From NCBI RefSeq assembly GCF_000264375.1, contig NZ_AJXW01000079.1, positions 1 to 64,000 of the forward strand: a stretch of 64,000 bases of DNA. The letters are read 5' to 3'. The notes under the pieces were generated by a model that ran no database searches, was not told the origin of the DNA, and was given only the letters and a program-made list of their open reading frames with translations. The DNA comes from Rhodanobacter thiooxydans LCS2 (GTDB taxonomy: Bacteria > Pseudomonadota > Gammaproteobacteria > Xanthomonadales > Rhodanobacteraceae). Below, one piece after another: positions 1-8,638 of this stretch. The position numbers were made by a program, and so were the translations under genes. Position 1 is the stretch's first letter; the number at the start of each line of letters is the position of its first letter.

Positions 1-61
1 TGCGCGGGTGGGCTACGGGGTCGACAGGCCGCGCAGCGGGCGCTGCCAGGGATGGCAACGC

Positions 62-94
62 CTTTTCGAGCGGGCACGATGCCCGCTCGAAAAG
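62..94. repeat. Perfect 15-bp hairpin
   Basis: Positions 62-76 and 80-94 are exact reverse complements around a 3-nt loop (CGA). Each outer arm carries a short A/T run, so it could end transcription in either direction, but the gene it would serve lies outside the window. Confidence 0.6.
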
Positions 95-167
95 CCCGGC
101 CCCGACTCACGGACTTGCCGGGCAGGAGCCCGGCAAGCGCCAAGCGGGGTGGCCTTTCTCTTTGGTT

Positions 168-197
168 ACTTTCTCTTTGGCCACGCAAAGAGAAAGT
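168..197. repeat. 12-bp inverted repeat, A/G- and C/T-rich arms
   Basis: Positions 168-179 (ACTTTCTCTTTG) pair exactly with 186-197 around a 6-nt loop. A partial extra copy of the left arm (CTTTCTCTTTGG) lies just before it at about 154-165. Probably part of a dispersed repeat rather than a gene-specific terminator. Confidence 0.55.
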
Positions 198-380
198 GAC
201 TCGGTCGCCGAAGGCGATCGACCGCTCTTGATTTTGAATGCCACGGGAGCGAGAGCGTCGCGCACAGAGTGCGCTCCTACAGGGGCGCGCAAGAGAAAAG
301 CAACTCGGCTGCCGCAGGCCGAGGAAAGCTCTTGCTCTGCCTGGAGGCTCTGCCGCAGACATAATGGATGAAGTGCGATG

Positions 381-485
381 CCTGCCTTCGCAGGCATGAC
401 GGGGTGGAGGGAGGACGGTACCTGCCTTCGCAGGCATGACGGATGTGGAAGGGCGAGGTGCGATGCCTGCCTTCGCAGGCATGAC
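381..485. repeat. Three copies of a 20-bp palindromic repeat
   Basis: CCTGCCTTCGCAGGCATGAC occurs exactly at 381-400, 421-440 and 466-485. Inside each unit CCTGC-CTTC-GCAGG is a short hairpin. The unit is related in sequence to the paired repeats at 6899-6981 and 59964-60031 (shared CTTCGC core and ATGAC end). The unequal spacing and the internal palindromes argue for a REP-like element rather than a CRISPR. Confidence 0.75.
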
Positions 486-579
486 GGGGTGTGCGCAGGC
501 AGACGAAAGCCCTTGCCTCTGAAGCTCTCGGCTCCGAGTGAAGCAGGAGCATCGCGCACGGAGTGCGCCCCACAAAAAC

Positions 580-1608
580 TCAGCGCGTGCCGATCACCAC
601 CGGCTCCGGCTCCAACTGCACGCCGAACCTGTCGCGCACACCGTGCATCACCCGTTGCGCCAGCGCCCACAACTGCGGACCGGTGGCGTGGCCGTGGTTG
701 ACCAGCACCAGTGCATGCCGGCTGGAAATGCCGGCGTCGCCTTCGCGCATGCCCTTGAAGCCGGCGGCCTCGATCATCCACGCGGCGGACACCTTGCAGC
801 GGCCGTCGGGCTGCGGCCAGGCAGCGAGGCCGGGATGCTCGCGCTGCAGCGCCTCGGCCAGCGCAGCGTCGACGATCGGGTTCTTGAAGAAGCTGCCGGC
901 GTTGCCGATCACTGCCGGGTCGGGCAGCTTGCGCATGCGCAACCGCACCACCGCCTCGGCGACATGGAACGGCGCAGGTTTGTCCACGCCCATCCGCGCC
1001 AGTTCCTCGTTGATGCCGGCGTAGTCGGTGCGCAGCGGGCGGCTGCGCGGCAGCACGAAGCGCACGGCGGTGACCACGTAGTGGCCGGGCTCGTGCTTGA
1101 ACAGCGAGTCGCGGTAGGCAAAGGCGCAGGTGGCGTGGTCCAGCGTCACCACGCGGCGCTCGCGGGTGTCCCACGCTTCCACACTTTCGACGAACTCGGC
1201 CACTTCGCAGCCGTAGGCGCCGATGTTCTGGATCGGCGCGGCGCCGACCGTGCCGGGGATCAGGATCAGGTTTTCCAGGCCGGCGTAGCCCTGACCCAGC
1301 GTCCAGCGCACGAAGTCGTCCCAGCGCTCGCCGGCAGCCACCGCGATGCGCGCGCAGTCACCATCGCTTTCCACCTGCACGCCGCGGGTTTCCATCGCCA
1401 GCACGGTGCCGTCGAAATCGCCGGTGAACAGCATGTTGCTGCCCTCGCCCAGCACCAGCAGGCGGCTGTGGCGCACGGCGGGGAAGTCCAGCAGTTCGGG
1501 CAGTTTCGCCGCGTCGCGAACTTCCGCCAGCAGCGTCGCCCGCGCATCGACACGCAAGGTGTTGCGCTTCGCCAGCGGAGCGTTCTCGATGAGCATGTAG
1601 CCGCCCAT
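580..1608 (-). CDS. murB: UDP-N-acetylenolpyruvoylglucosamine reductase MurB
   Basis: Cytoplasmic FAD enzyme that reduces UDP-GlcNAc-enolpyruvate to UDP-MurNAc with NADPH, the second committed step of peptidoglycan precursor synthesis. About 342 residues, the usual length of the E. coli-like (type I) form. Recognisable are the FAD-binding segments LGEGSNMLF and GTVGAAPIQNIGAYG, and AGSFFKNP, which carries the catalytic Ser. The start is uncertain: an ATG at 1629 would overlap pyrD, while ATGs at 1608 and 1596 give better-sized N-termini; 1608 is chosen for the GAGTGG just upstream. It follows pyrD on the same strand with almost no gap, so the two are probably co-transcribed. Confidence 0.95.
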   Translation of the reverse strand: MGGYMLIENAPLAKRNTLRVDARATLLAEVRDAAKLPELLDFPAVRHSRLLVLGEGSNMLFTGDFDGTVLAMETRGVQVESDGDCARIAVAAGERWDDFVRWTLGQGYAGLENLILIPGTVGAAPIQNIGAYGCEVAEFVESVEAWDTRERRVVTLDHATCAFAYRDSLFKHEPGHYVVTAVRFVLPRSRPLRTDYAGINEELARMGVDKPAPFHVAEAVVRLRMRKLPDPAVIGNAGSFFKNPIVDAALAEALQREHPGLAAWPQPDGRCKVSAAWMIEAAGFKGMREGDAGISSRHALVLVNHGHATGPQLWALAQRVMHGVRDRFGVQLEPEPVVIGTR

Positions 1609-1618
1609 ATCCACTCGT

Positions 1619-2656
1619 TCAGGCGGCATCGGCGTTCTCGCGCTGGCGGCGGATCTCGTCGACGCATTCGGCGACCAGCGGCGGACCGCGGTAGATCAGG
1701 CCCGAATACAGCTGCACCAGCGAGGCGCCCAGTTCCATCTTCTCGGCAGCGTCGCTGCCGTCCAGGATGCCGCCCACGCCGATCAGCGGGATGCGCCCCT
1801 GCAGCCGCGCGTGCATGCCGGAAAGCACTGCGGTGGAGCGCTCGAACAGCGGCTTGCCGGACAACCCGCCGGTTTCGCTGCCGCGCGGGTCGTCGGCCAC
1901 CGCCGTGTGGTCGATCGTGGTGTTGGTGCAGATCACGCCGTCGATGCCGGTGCGCAGCAGCACCTCGGCGATCGAGTCGAGTTCCGCCTCGGAAAGGTCC
2001 GGTGCGATCTTCAGCAGCATCGGCTTCCGCCGGCCGTGCTGCGAGCCCAGCCGCTCCTGTGCCTCGCGCAGCACCGAGATGAAACGGCGCAGCGTGGCTT
2101 CCTGCTGCAGGTCGCGCAGGCCCTGGGTGTTCGGCGAGGAAATGTTCACCGTGACGTAGCTGGCCAGCTCGTACACGCGGGTGAGGCACAGCAGGTAGTC
2201 GCTGACCGCCTTCTCGTTCGGCGTGTCCTTGTTCTTGCCGATGTTGATGCCGAGCACGCCGTGATAGCCGGACTGCCGCACGTTGCGCACCAGGGCGTCG
2301 ACGCCGGCATTGTTGAAGCCCATGCGGTTGATGATCGCCTCGTGTCGCGGCAGGCGGAACAGGCGCGGCCGGTCGTTGCCCGCCTGCGGCCGCGGCGTCA
2401 CCGTGCCCACCTCGATGAAGCCGAAGCCGAGCGCATCGAGCGCATCCAGGTGCTCGGCGTTCTTGTCCAGGCCGGCAGCCAACCCGACCGGGTTCGGAAA
2501 GGTGATGCCGAAGGCCCGCGTCGGCAGATCACCGGGTGGCTTGACCAGCCGGTGGGCGAAGCCGCTGCGCTGGGCCACGCCCAGTGCATACAGGGTGGCG
2601 CGATGCGCGGTCTCGGCGTCGAGCCTGAACAGCAGCGGGCGCAGCATGTCGTACAT
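1619..2656 (-). CDS. pyrD: Dihydroorotate dehydrogenase (quinone), class 2
   Basis: FMN enzyme that oxidises dihydroorotate to orotate in pyrimidine synthesis and passes electrons to membrane quinones. 345 residues, typical of class 2. The N-terminal helical segment (starting [19 protein letters not shown]) is the membrane and quinone contact of this class. The TIM barrel shows [32 protein letters not shown] and GVGGI. In class 2 enzymes the Ser of the NISSPNT segment is the catalytic base. Its stop codon lies next to the murB start. Confidence 0.97.
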   Translation of the reverse strand: MYDMLRPLLFRLDAETAHRATLYALGVAQRSGFAHRLVKPPGDLPTRAFGITFPNPVGLAAGLDKNAEHLDALDALGFGFIEVGTVTPRPQAGNDRPRLFRLPRHEAIINRMGFNNAGVDALVRNVRQSGYHGVLGINIGKNKDTPNEKAVSDYLLCLTRVYELASYVTVNISSPNTQGLRDLQQEATLRRFISVLREAQERLGSQHGRRKPMLLKIAPDLSEAELDSIAEVLLRTGIDGVICTNTTIDHTAVADDPRGSETGGLSGKPLFERSTAVLSGMHARLQGRIPLIGVGGILDGSDAAEKMELGASLVQLYSGLIYRGPPLVAECVDEIRRQRENADAA

Positions 2657-2778
2657 GAGTCAGCCCGGTTGGCCCGCGAACGCGCGGGCGGGGTGATCGA
2701 AGCGCGCCGCACCGCTCCCGGCGCAGCCGCCAGCGGCGGCGGCGCGACATCCGGAGCAGGCGAACGGCATGCGCGGCA

Positions 2779-3081
2779 TCAATGCCAGTTCGCGAAGGTG
2801 AAGCCGAAGATCAAGGCGGCAATCAGCACGAACACCGCCAGCACGCACAGCAGCAGCTGGACATAGCCGAGCACCAGCCCGGCTACCGCCATGCCATCGC
2901 CCTCGATGCGGGCATCGAGCGGGCTGCGGCGGATCTCGCCGCGCGCCAGGTGGCCGCAGATGATCGCCACGACCGCGCCGATGAACGGCAGCACGCACCA
3001 GGCCAGGATGCCGAAGACCAGGCTCACCACCGCCAGCGAACTGGTGCTGGCGCCCGGACGGTAGGACGGTTGATAGCTCAT
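2779..3081 (-). CDS. DUF4190-type small membrane protein
   Basis: 100 residues with two hydrophobic helices (about 15-45 and 65-97) separated by a short loop that begins with the motif GHLARGEIRRSP. The pattern SSLAVVSLVFGILAW...GAVVAIICGHLARGEI is typical of DUF4190 proteins, small bacterial membrane proteins of unknown function. The N-terminus is Tyr/Pro/Ser-rich and probably cytoplasmic. The roughly 120 bp between its stop and pyrD shows no further gene. Confidence 0.8.
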   Translation of the reverse strand: MSYQPSYRPGASTSSLAVVSLVFGILAWCVLPFIGAVVAIICGHLARGEIRRSPLDARIEGDGMAVAGLVLGYVQLLLCVLAVFVLIAALIFGFTFANWH

Positions 3082-3154
3082 CGGGTCGCTCGCTCAGGCA
3101 AGAGATGGATCGGCGCCGTCGTGTACTGTCGTCGGCCGCGGGCGGCGCATGCCA

Positions 3155-4690
3155 TCACAGGTCGAACTTGATGCCCTGCGCCAGCGGCAGCGCGTCCGAG
3201 TAGTTGATGGTATTGGTCTGCCGGCGCATGTAGACCTTCCAGGCGTCCGAGCCGGATTCACGGCCACCGCCGGTCTCCTTCTCGCCGCCGAACGCGCCAC
3301 CGATCTCGGCGCCGGAGGTGCCGATGTTGACGTTGGCGATGCCGCAATCGGAACCGGCCGCGGAGAGGAACTGCTCGCTGGCGCGCAGGTTGTTGGTGAA
3401 GATCGACGAGGACAGGCCCTGCGGCACGTCATTCTGCATCTCGATCGCCTCATCGATGGTCTTGAACGGCATCACGTAGAGGATCGGCGCGAACGTTTCG
3501 GCCTGCACCACCTCGTCGGCGTTCTGCAGCCCGGTGATGATGGTGGGCAGCACGAAATTGCCCTTGCGGTCGGTGAGCGCCTTGCCGCCGGTGCGCACCG
3601 CACCGCCCGCAGCCTTGGCCTTCTCGATCGCGGCAAGGTAGCCCTGCACGGCCTCGGCGCTGTTCAGCGGCCCCATCAGCGTGGTGGCCTGGGTGGGGTC
3701 GCCGATCTTGCCCTCGACCTGCTGGTAGGCCTTGACCAGGGTATCCAGCACGCCATCGAAGATCGACTCGTGCACGAACAGGCGGCGCGTGGTGGTGCAG
3801 CGCTGGCCGGCGGTGCCGACCGCGCCGAACACGATGCCGGGAATCGCCAGCTTCAGGTCGGCCGTCTCATCCAGGATGATCGCGTTGTTGCCGCCCAGCT
3901 CCAGCAGCGAGCGGCCCATGCGCCGGGCCACGCGCTCGCCGACCATGCGGCCGACCTTGGTCGAGCCGGTGAAGCTGATCAGCGCGATGCGTTTGTCGTC
4001 CACGAAGGCCTGCGCGAGATCGCTGCCGGCGTCGTTGAACAGGAAGAACAGGTCGGGGAAACCGCCGGCCTTCAGCGCGTCGTTGCAGATGCGGATGGCA
4101 GCGATGGCGGAAAGTGGCGTCTTCGGTGACGGCTTCCAGATACAGATGTCGCCGGCGATGGTGGCCAGCATGGCGTTCCACGCCCACACCGCGACCGGGA
4201 AGTTGAACGCGCTGATGATGCCGACCAGGCCCAGCGGATGGTACTGGTCGTACATGCGGTGACCGGGGCGCTCCGAGTGCATGGTGGCGCCGTACATCAT
4301 GCGGCTCTGGCCCAACGCGAAGTCGGCGATGTCGATCATCTCCTGCACTTCGCCGTCGCCCTCGGGCTTGATCTTGCCCATCTCCAGTGCCACCAGCGAA
4401 CCCAGCGCGTCCTTGTGCTTGCGCAGCGCCTCGCCGCACAGCCGCACCGCCTCGCCGCGGCGCGGCGCCGGCGTGGCGCGCCAAAGCTTGAACGCTTCCT
4501 GCGCGCGCTTGACGATCACCTCGTAGTCGGCGGCGCTGGAGGCATGCACGGTGCCGATCACCTCGCCGGTGGCCGGGTTCACCGGCTGCAGCGTGCCCGC
4601 GTCGGTGGTCTTCGACCACTCGCCCTGGCCAAGGTAGCTGCCGGACTGCTCGCCGTGGAGGCCGAGCGCGCTGAGGATTGCATGGGACAT
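3155..4690 (-). CDS. amaB: Aldehyde dehydrogenase, ALDH7/AmaB (aminoadipate-semialdehyde) type
   Basis: NAD(P)-dependent aldehyde dehydrogenase of 511 residues. It resembles the antiquitin/AmaB family, which oxidises alpha-aminoadipate semialdehyde (piperideine-6-carboxylate) in lysine catabolism. Visible are the cofactor segment [12 protein letters not shown], the general-base region [12 protein letters not shown] and the nucleophile region [12 protein letters not shown] with the catalytic Cys. The start at 4690 is set by AGGAGA six bases upstream; the frame continues open to 4750 without a better site. No lysine-catabolism gene is adjacent, so the substrate is a family-level inference. Confidence 0.9.
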   Translation of the reverse strand: MSHAILSALGLHGEQSGSYLGQGEWSKTTDAGTLQPVNPATGEVIGTVHASSAADYEVIVKRAQEAFKLWRATPAPRRGEAVRLCGEALRKHKDALGSLVALEMGKIKPEGDGEVQEMIDIADFALGQSRMMYGATMHSERPGHRMYDQYHPLGLVGIISAFNFPVAVWAWNAMLATIAGDICIWKPSPKTPLSAIAAIRICNDALKAGGFPDLFFLFNDAGSDLAQAFVDDKRIALISFTGSTKVGRMVGERVARRMGRSLLELGGNNAIILDETADLKLAIPGIVFGAVGTAGQRCTTTRRLFVHESIFDGVLDTLVKAYQQVEGKIGDPTQATTLMGPLNSAEAVQGYLAAIEKAKAAGGAVRTGGKALTDRKGNFVLPTIITGLQNADEVVQAETFAPILYVMPFKTIDEAIEMQNDVPQGLSSSIFTNNLRASEQFLSAAGSDCGIANVNIGTSGAEIGGAFGGEKETGGGRESGSDAWKVYMRRQTNTINYSDALPLAQGIKFDL

Positions 4691-4750
4691 GGACGTCTCC
4701 TGGACGTGCGGCGCCCGCGGGCGCCGTGGGTGAAATCTGCAATGGACCAT

Positions 4751-4912
4751 TCTAGCAGGCCGGCCGCCTTGCTCCCTGCCCTGCTTGCAGGGAATGGTCG
4801 GGGTAGGGTCGCTCTTGATCTTCCTGCAAGCTCGGGCAACTCCCTATCGGCCTCCCCTGCGAGCAAGGGGGGAGCAGCAGAGCCGCGCGATCCATGCGAA
4901 AATCCCGCCGCT
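4751..4912. other. Intergenic region with probable original tRNA-Arg promoter
   Basis: This 162-bp gap lies between the aldehyde dehydrogenase start and the left tRNA half. It should contain the promoter that drove tRNA-Arg before the element inserted; the AT-rich GCGAAAAT just before 4913 is the only visible -10 candidate and the -35 is not obvious. Several imperfect inverted repeats (CCCTGC/GCAGGG) lie around 4775-4795. Confidence 0.35.
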
Positions 4913-4951
4913 GCCCTCGTAGCTCAGTTGGATAGAGCGGTCCCCTCCTAA
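4913..4951 (+). repeat. attL: 5' half of tRNA-Arg(CCU), left copy
   Basis: Identical over 39 bp to 6789-6827: acceptor 5' strand, D arm and anticodon stem down to CTCCTAA. It then departs into unrelated sequence, so this copy cannot fold into a tRNA. It presumably keeps the original promoter of the tRNA gene and may make an abortive transcript. Confidence 0.9.
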
Positions 4952-5130
4952 TTAGCCGCCCGTTGCGGAAACGGCGCCATATAGCCATTGTTGCAGCGCA
5001 CGAACGGCGGAAAATGGCGTGTTTTTGCATAGCTCATGGCACAGTTGGCACAGTAGCTCCCGTCCATCGGACCGCGCCTGAATCAAATGGCCGTATGTGG
5101 CAAACTGACCCATCCCAAGGAGGCAGGTCG

Positions 5131-5919
5131 ATGGAAGCAACGGTAGACATTGGCGGAAACGCTTACACCCTCGCGTCGGACGACAACTATCTGGCGAACA
5201 TGGGTGCGTCGTTTGAGCCGGAAACGGTAAAGCTGCTGAAGATTCTGGCGCACGGCGTGGCACTGGACGTTGGCGCGAACATTGGTTGTACGGCGCTCGC
5301 AATGGCCCAGGTCTGCGATGTCGTTCACGCCTTCGAGCCATCGCCCAGCACGTATCACTATCTGGCGATGAACACGGCGGTAGCCAGTAACATCAAGACG
5401 CACAATGTTGGACTTGGGGCCGAACAAGGCGAATCGGAGCTTACCTTCTCGCCGGATAACCGCTCCGGTGGGTTCGTGTCCAACCAGATGCAGGCCAGCG
5501 CGGGACACACGATCGAAACCATCACGATCCGCACAATGGACCAGATGGTGCGGTCGGCCGGGTTATCATCGGTCGATTTCGTCAAGATGGATGTTGAGGG
5601 TTTTGAGGTCAGCGTCATCCGTGGAGCACCCGAAACGCTGCGGCGCTTCCGCCCCACGTTTGTCATGGAAATGAATCACTGGTGCCTGAACGCATTTCAG
5701 CGCATGTCAGTGCCAGATTTCCTCGATGTGATGCGCGCTGCGTTTCCCGTCCTATACGCCGTGCAGGGCAACACCTACGCCGACCTGCACAACCCTGACT
5801 ACAGTTACATTGTGATGTACCGGCACATACTGCAAGGCCAATACGCAACGCTGGTGGGCACGTTCGATGCCGCGAGACTGAGCATGTTCAGCAGCCTCTA
5901 TTCCCACGGCATCGATTAA
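5131..5919 (+). CDS. FkbM-family methyltransferase (element cargo)
   Basis: 262-residue SAM-dependent methyltransferase of the FkbM family, whose members methylate hydroxyls on sugars or natural products. Motif I is ALDVGANIGCTALAMA (about residues 47-62), followed by the acidic HAFEPSPSTY and the characteristic VDFVKMDVEGFEVSVIRGA (about 149-167). ATG 5131 is chosen because AAGGAGG lies 8 bases upstream; the open frame extends to 4963 without another good site. It is the only intact larger gene of the element and has a lower GC content than its flanks. A role in modifying surface glycan, a common prophage cargo function, is possible but unproven. Confidence 0.85.
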   Translation: MEATVDIGGNAYTLASDDNYLANMGASFEPETVKLLKILAHGVALDVGANIGCTALAMAQVCDVVHAFEPSPSTYHYLAMNTAVASNIKTHNVGLGAEQGESELTFSPDNRSGGFVSNQMQASAGHTIETITIRTMDQMVRSAGLSSVDFVKMDVEGFEVSVIRGAPETLRRFRPTFVMEMNHWCLNAFQRMSVPDFLDVMRAAFPVLYAVQGNTYADLHNPDYSYIVMYRHILQGQYATLVGTFDAARLSMFSSLYSHGID

Positions 5920-5932
5920 GAACGCGCCAAGC

Positions 5933-6016
5933 TTATGAGCGGCGTCGCTTGGCGGTGAAAAGCACATCGCCGCGCATGTAACCGATGGCGTAGCCGTTCT
6001 CATAGGCGTAGGCCAT
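5933..6016 (-). CDS. 27-residue ORF coupled to a phage structural gene
   Basis: The peptide starts MAYAYENGYAIGYM and ends KRRRS. ATG 6016 lies one base after the stop of the phage fragment (TGA-C-ATG), with GAGG seven bases upstream of the ATG, an arrangement suggesting translational coupling. The sequence is rich in Tyr and Gly and has no transmembrane segment. I do not recognise the family. The tight coupling to a phage gene supports it as real, but at this length it could be a chance frame. Confidence 0.4.
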   Translation of the reverse strand: MAYAYENGYAIGYMRGDVLFTAKRRRS

Positions 6017-6017
6017 G

Positions 6018-6217
6018 TCAAAACCTCAGTTGCCATGAGACGGTCAGGGATGCGCTTGCAGCTGCGGCGCCCCCTGCTGCATAAACATTCACGTCAAAGG
6101 TGGTGACGGAAGACGACAGCGTGCTGGTGGGTTGCACGAAATACGGCGTAGTCCCATGCACTGTAAGTATTGCCTTGCGCGCGAAGGCATTGGAGTTGTG
6201 GGTGATGGTAGCCAGAC
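6018..6217 (-). pseudogene. C-terminal remnant of a phage structural (tail-like) protein
   Basis: A frame on the minus strand from about 6217 to the TGA at 6018-6020 encodes about 65 residues, including GLATITHNSNAFARKA, TPYFVQPTSTL and SLTVSWQLRF. It has no start codon and is cut at about 6215, where the integrase fragment begins on the other strand. The Ser/Thr/Val-rich beta-type sequence and the coupled tiny gene behind it suggest a virion (neck or tail) protein. That assignment is by style, not by a recognised domain. Confidence 0.45.
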
Positions 6218-6811
6218 CCGCCGCTGGACCGCGTGCAGCCCACGGCCCCGCCGATCAGTCGCGCGCCGGACTATTACCGGCCACACCAGCTAGATGCCCT
6301 TTACGGCTGCACACGCGGGCCGTTGTGGCGCTTCATGGTGAACACGGGTCTACGCAGGGGGGAGATGGCGAAAGCCCGCAGGAGCGACATACGGGACGGC
6401 CAGATTATCGTGGAGAGCGTCGCTGATGGACGCACGAAGTCGGGCAAGTGGCGGGCTGTGCCGCTGAATCGGGATGCGCTATCTGCGCTGGCGAGGCTTG
6501 GGGAGGATTGGCTGGCAGGCTGCCACCCCGACACGCTGGGCGATTGGTTCGCCGAGGATCGGGACGCCTGCGGCCTGCGCGGCTCCCTGCACTGGACCCG
6601 GCACACGTTCTGCACCGCGCTAGTTCAGCAGGGGGTGAGCCTGTACGATGTGCAACGGCTCGCGGGGCACAGCTCGATCAAGGTGACCGAACAGTACGCC
6701 CGTCACGCCCCTGGTCATGGTGTTGGAGCGGTGAATTCATTGACGCAATGGCACAGTTTTACGGCACAGCAAACCCGCAAACCCAAGCGCCCTCGTAGCT
6801 CAGTTGGATAG
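6215..6811 (+). pseudogene. int: Tyrosine recombinase/integrase, N-terminus deleted
   Basis: About 195 residues make up the catalytic half of a phage-type integrase. All five active-site residues are visible: Arg in TGLRRGEMAKA, Lys in RTKSGKWRAVPL, His and Arg in HWTRHTFCT, His in AGHSSIKV, and the Tyr nucleophile in TEQYARHAP. The SAM-like DNA-binding domain that should precede them is missing: the frame is closed by TAG at about 6212, next to the phage structural remnant. The only start-like codon is GTG 6233. Its last codons run into the tRNA half of attR. Without the core-binding domain it is unlikely to integrate or excise anything. Confidence 0.85.
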
Positions 6812-6827
6812 AGCGGTCCCCTCCTAA
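6789..6827 (+). repeat. attR: 5' half of tRNA-Arg(CCU), right copy
   Basis: An exact copy of 4913-4951, but continuous here with the 3' half of the tRNA. Identity starts at the first base of the tRNA and ends in the anticodon loop, which places the crossover inside the 5' half and makes this half element-derived. Confidence 0.9.
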
Positions 6828-6865
6828 GGGACAGGTCGGACGTTCGAATCGTCTCGAGGGCACCA
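6789..6865 (+). tRNA. tRNA-Arg, anticodon CCU
   Basis: 77 nt fold as a full cloverleaf: acceptor GCCCTCG/CGAGGGC, D arm GCTC...GAGC, anticodon stem GTCCC/GGGAC with loop CTCCTAA (anticodon CCT), T arm GACG-TTCGAAT-CGTC, discriminator A and encoded CCA. It reads AGG codons. The 5' half comes from the integrated element, so its transcription must now start from element sequence (the 3' end of the integrase gene) or from a transcript through it. Confidence 0.97.
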
Positions 6866-6898
6866 TCTTCCGACGACGAAGCAACCCTGCTTCAAGCT

Positions 6899-6981
6899 CG
6901 TCATCCCAGCGAAAGCTGGGATCCAGCGTCTCCAGGCCCGTGAATAGCCAAGGCTGAATTCCAGCTTTCGCTGGAATGACG
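6899..6981. repeat. Inverted pair of REP-like palindromes
   Basis: 6899-6921 (CGTCATCCCAGCGAAAGCTGG...) faces 6959-6981, its near-exact reverse complement, across a 37-bp spacer. Each arm also carries its own small palindrome (CCAGC-GAAA-GCTGG). The same family occurs at 59964-60031, and a shorter variant at 381-485. It sits just after the tRNA, at the 3' end of selO. Confidence 0.8.
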
Positions 6982-7012
6982 AACGTTTGGGGGTTGCAAG
7001 GTTCCCATAGGC

Positions 7013-8572
7013 TCAGGAACTGCATGACAGCGTCGAGCAGCCGGCCTTGTGCCGCGCCCAGTCCGGGCGCTTTTGCGCGTACGCCTCACGGCCGGGCTGG
7101 TCGTCGTACGGGTGGCGCAGCACGTCGAGCAATTCGTGGATGCCGGCCATATCGCCCTGCTCCGCGCGGTCGATCGCCTGCTGCGCCAGATAGTTGCGCA
7201 GCACGTAGCGCGGGTTGGCCAGGCGCATGCGCTCGCGGCGCTGCGGCGGCGGCAACGGATCGTCGGCCAGCCGCGCCGCGTAGCGGGCCAGCCAGTCGGC
7301 AAACGCGGGCTCGGCCGCGCGCCGCTTCGCCTCGTCGTAGAACGCCTCGCCGAACGGCGCCAGCGTGGGCGCCTGCACGTCGACGTCGGCCAGTGCGCGG
7401 AACCACAGCGTCATGTCGACCTCGGCCTGCTGCAGCAGCGATTGCAGCGACTGCATCAGCGCCGCGTCCTCCTCGCGGCACTCGGCCAGGCCCAGCTTGG
7501 CGGCAACGTTGGCGCGGTCGGCGGCGGCATAGGTGGCGGCGTAATGCTGCAGCCCGGCTTCCAGCAGTTCGACGCCATCGAACAGCGGCGCCAGCGCACC
7601 GGTCAGGCAGCTCAGGTTCCACCATGCCACGTTCGGCTGCTGGCCATAGCGGTAGCGGCGGCGCTGCGCGTCGGTGGTGTTCGGGGTCCAGTCCGGGTCG
7701 TAGTTGTCGACCCAGCCGTACGGGCCGTAGTCGATGGTGAGGCCGAGGATCGACATGTTGTCGGTGTTTATCACCCCATGCACGAAACCCACGCGCATCC
7801 AGTGCGCCAGCAGCGTGGCGGTGCGCTCGCACACCTGCCGGAACCATGCCGCGTAAAGCGTCTCGCCGCTGCCTTCCAGTTCCGGAAAATCGCGGCGGAT
7901 GGTGAACTCGACCAGCTGGCGCAGCAGGGCGATGTCGCCGCGCGAGGTGGGCAGTTCGAAATTGCCGAAGCGGATGAACGACGGTGCTGCGCGGCACACG
8001 ATCGCGCCGGATTCCGGCGCGGCGTGGCCGTCGTAGAACATGTCGCGCACCACCGTTTCGCCGGTGCCGACCAGGCTCAGCGCGCGCGTGGTCGGCACCC
8101 CCAGGTGGTGCATCGCCTCGCTGCACAGGAATTCGCGCACCGACGAGCGCAGCACCGCGCGGCCATCCGCGCCGCGCGAATACGGCGTCAGCCCGGCGCC
8201 CTTCAGCTGCAGTTCCCAGCGCTCGCCGGCGGCGTTGACGACTTCGCCCAGCGAGATCGCGCGGCCGTCGCCGAGCTGCCCGGCCCAGTGGCCGAACTGG
8301 TGCCCACCGTAGTTCGCCGCATACGGCTGCATGCCGTCGAGCAGCACATTGCCGCCGAACACCTGGGCGAACTCCGGCGCGGCGAGGTCCGCCGCGCTGA
8401 ACCCCAGCGCCGTCGCCATCTCGGCCGAATACGCCAGCAGGCGCGGCGCGGCGACCGGCGTGGGATCGACCCGCGAGTACAGCGCGCCGTCGACCTGGCG
8501 CAGCCGCGCGCCCTGCTCCGGATCACCGGGCAGCTCGCGCACGAACACATTGTCGAAACGAAGATCGAGCAT
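7013..8572 (-). CDS. selO: Protein adenylyltransferase SelO (YdiU family)
   Basis: 519 residues of pseudokinase fold. SelO transfers AMP from ATP to Ser/Thr/Tyr of target proteins and is linked to redox stress. The segments [31 protein letters not shown] loops and [20 protein letters not shown] are present; in the family the Asp of NTDNMS is the base and the Asp of DYGP binds metal. The C-terminus ends GCSTLSCSS, with cysteines near the place where eukaryotic SelO has selenocysteine. The reading frame stops normally and shows no SECIS-type context, so this is a Cys form. Confidence 0.95.
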   Translation of the reverse strand: MLDLRFDNVFVRELPGDPEQGARLRQVDGALYSRVDPTPVAAPRLLAYSAEMATALGFSAADLAAPEFAQVFGGNVLLDGMQPYAANYGGHQFGHWAGQLGDGRAISLGEVVNAAGERWELQLKGAGLTPYSRGADGRAVLRSSVREFLCSEAMHHLGVPTTRALSLVGTGETVVRDMFYDGHAAPESGAIVCRAAPSFIRFGNFELPTSRGDIALLRQLVEFTIRRDFPELEGSGETLYAAWFRQVCERTATLLAHWMRVGFVHGVINTDNMSILGLTIDYGPYGWVDNYDPDWTPNTTDAQRRRYRYGQQPNVAWWNLSCLTGALAPLFDGVELLEAGLQHYAATYAAADRANVAAKLGLAECREEDAALMQSLQSLLQQAEVDMTLWFRALADVDVQAPTLAPFGEAFYDEAKRRAAEPAFADWLARYAARLADDPLPPPQRRERMRLANPRYVLRNYLAQQAIDRAEQGDMAGIHELLDVLRHPYDDQPGREAYAQKRPDWARHKAGCSTLSCSS

Positions 8573-8638
8573 CGGATCGCCTCGGAAGCTGCAGCCTATA
8601 TCCGGGCGCCGTCGGCCCGATGCAAGGCCGCAGCGCGG

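Larger units (their letters stand above)
1..579. repeat. Repeat-rich intergenic spacer downstream of murB
   Basis: No protein gene is supported here. The stretch holds two strong hairpins, three copies of a 20-bp palindromic unit (all listed separately) and two related copies of a CGCGCAC(A/G)GAGTGCGC palindrome near 260-275 and 552-567. Every reading frame through it is an open frame of repeat translation without family resemblance. Similar mosaics are common between genes in Xanthomonadales. It ends at the murB stop codon. Confidence 0.7.
4913..6827. mobile_element. Decayed prophage/integrative element in tRNA-Arg(CCU)
   Basis: The element is bounded by an exact 39-bp direct repeat that is the 5' half of tRNA-Arg, up to the anticodon loop (4913-4951 and 6789-6827). 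Inside, about 1.84 kb, are an FkbM methyltransferase, a phage structural-gene remnant, a coupled tiny ORF and the C-terminal half of a tyrosine integrase that ends inside the right repeat. Base composition is lower than in the flanks: 33 of 60 G+C at 5401-5460, against about 70% in neighbouring genes. With no replication, packaging or head genes and a truncated integrase, it is almost certainly immobile. Confidence 0.85.

Noticed and set aside
381-485. Three identical 20-bp repeats resembling a short CRISPR array
   Set aside because: Spacing is unequal (20 and 25 bp), the unit itself is a palindrome also found in variant form elsewhere in intergenic DNA, and no cas gene is present.
7013-7050. 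Possible selenocysteine at the SelO C-terminus
   Set aside because: The frame ends with ordinary Cys codons (GCSTLSCSS) and a normal stop; no in-frame TGA followed by a SECIS-like hairpin is seen.
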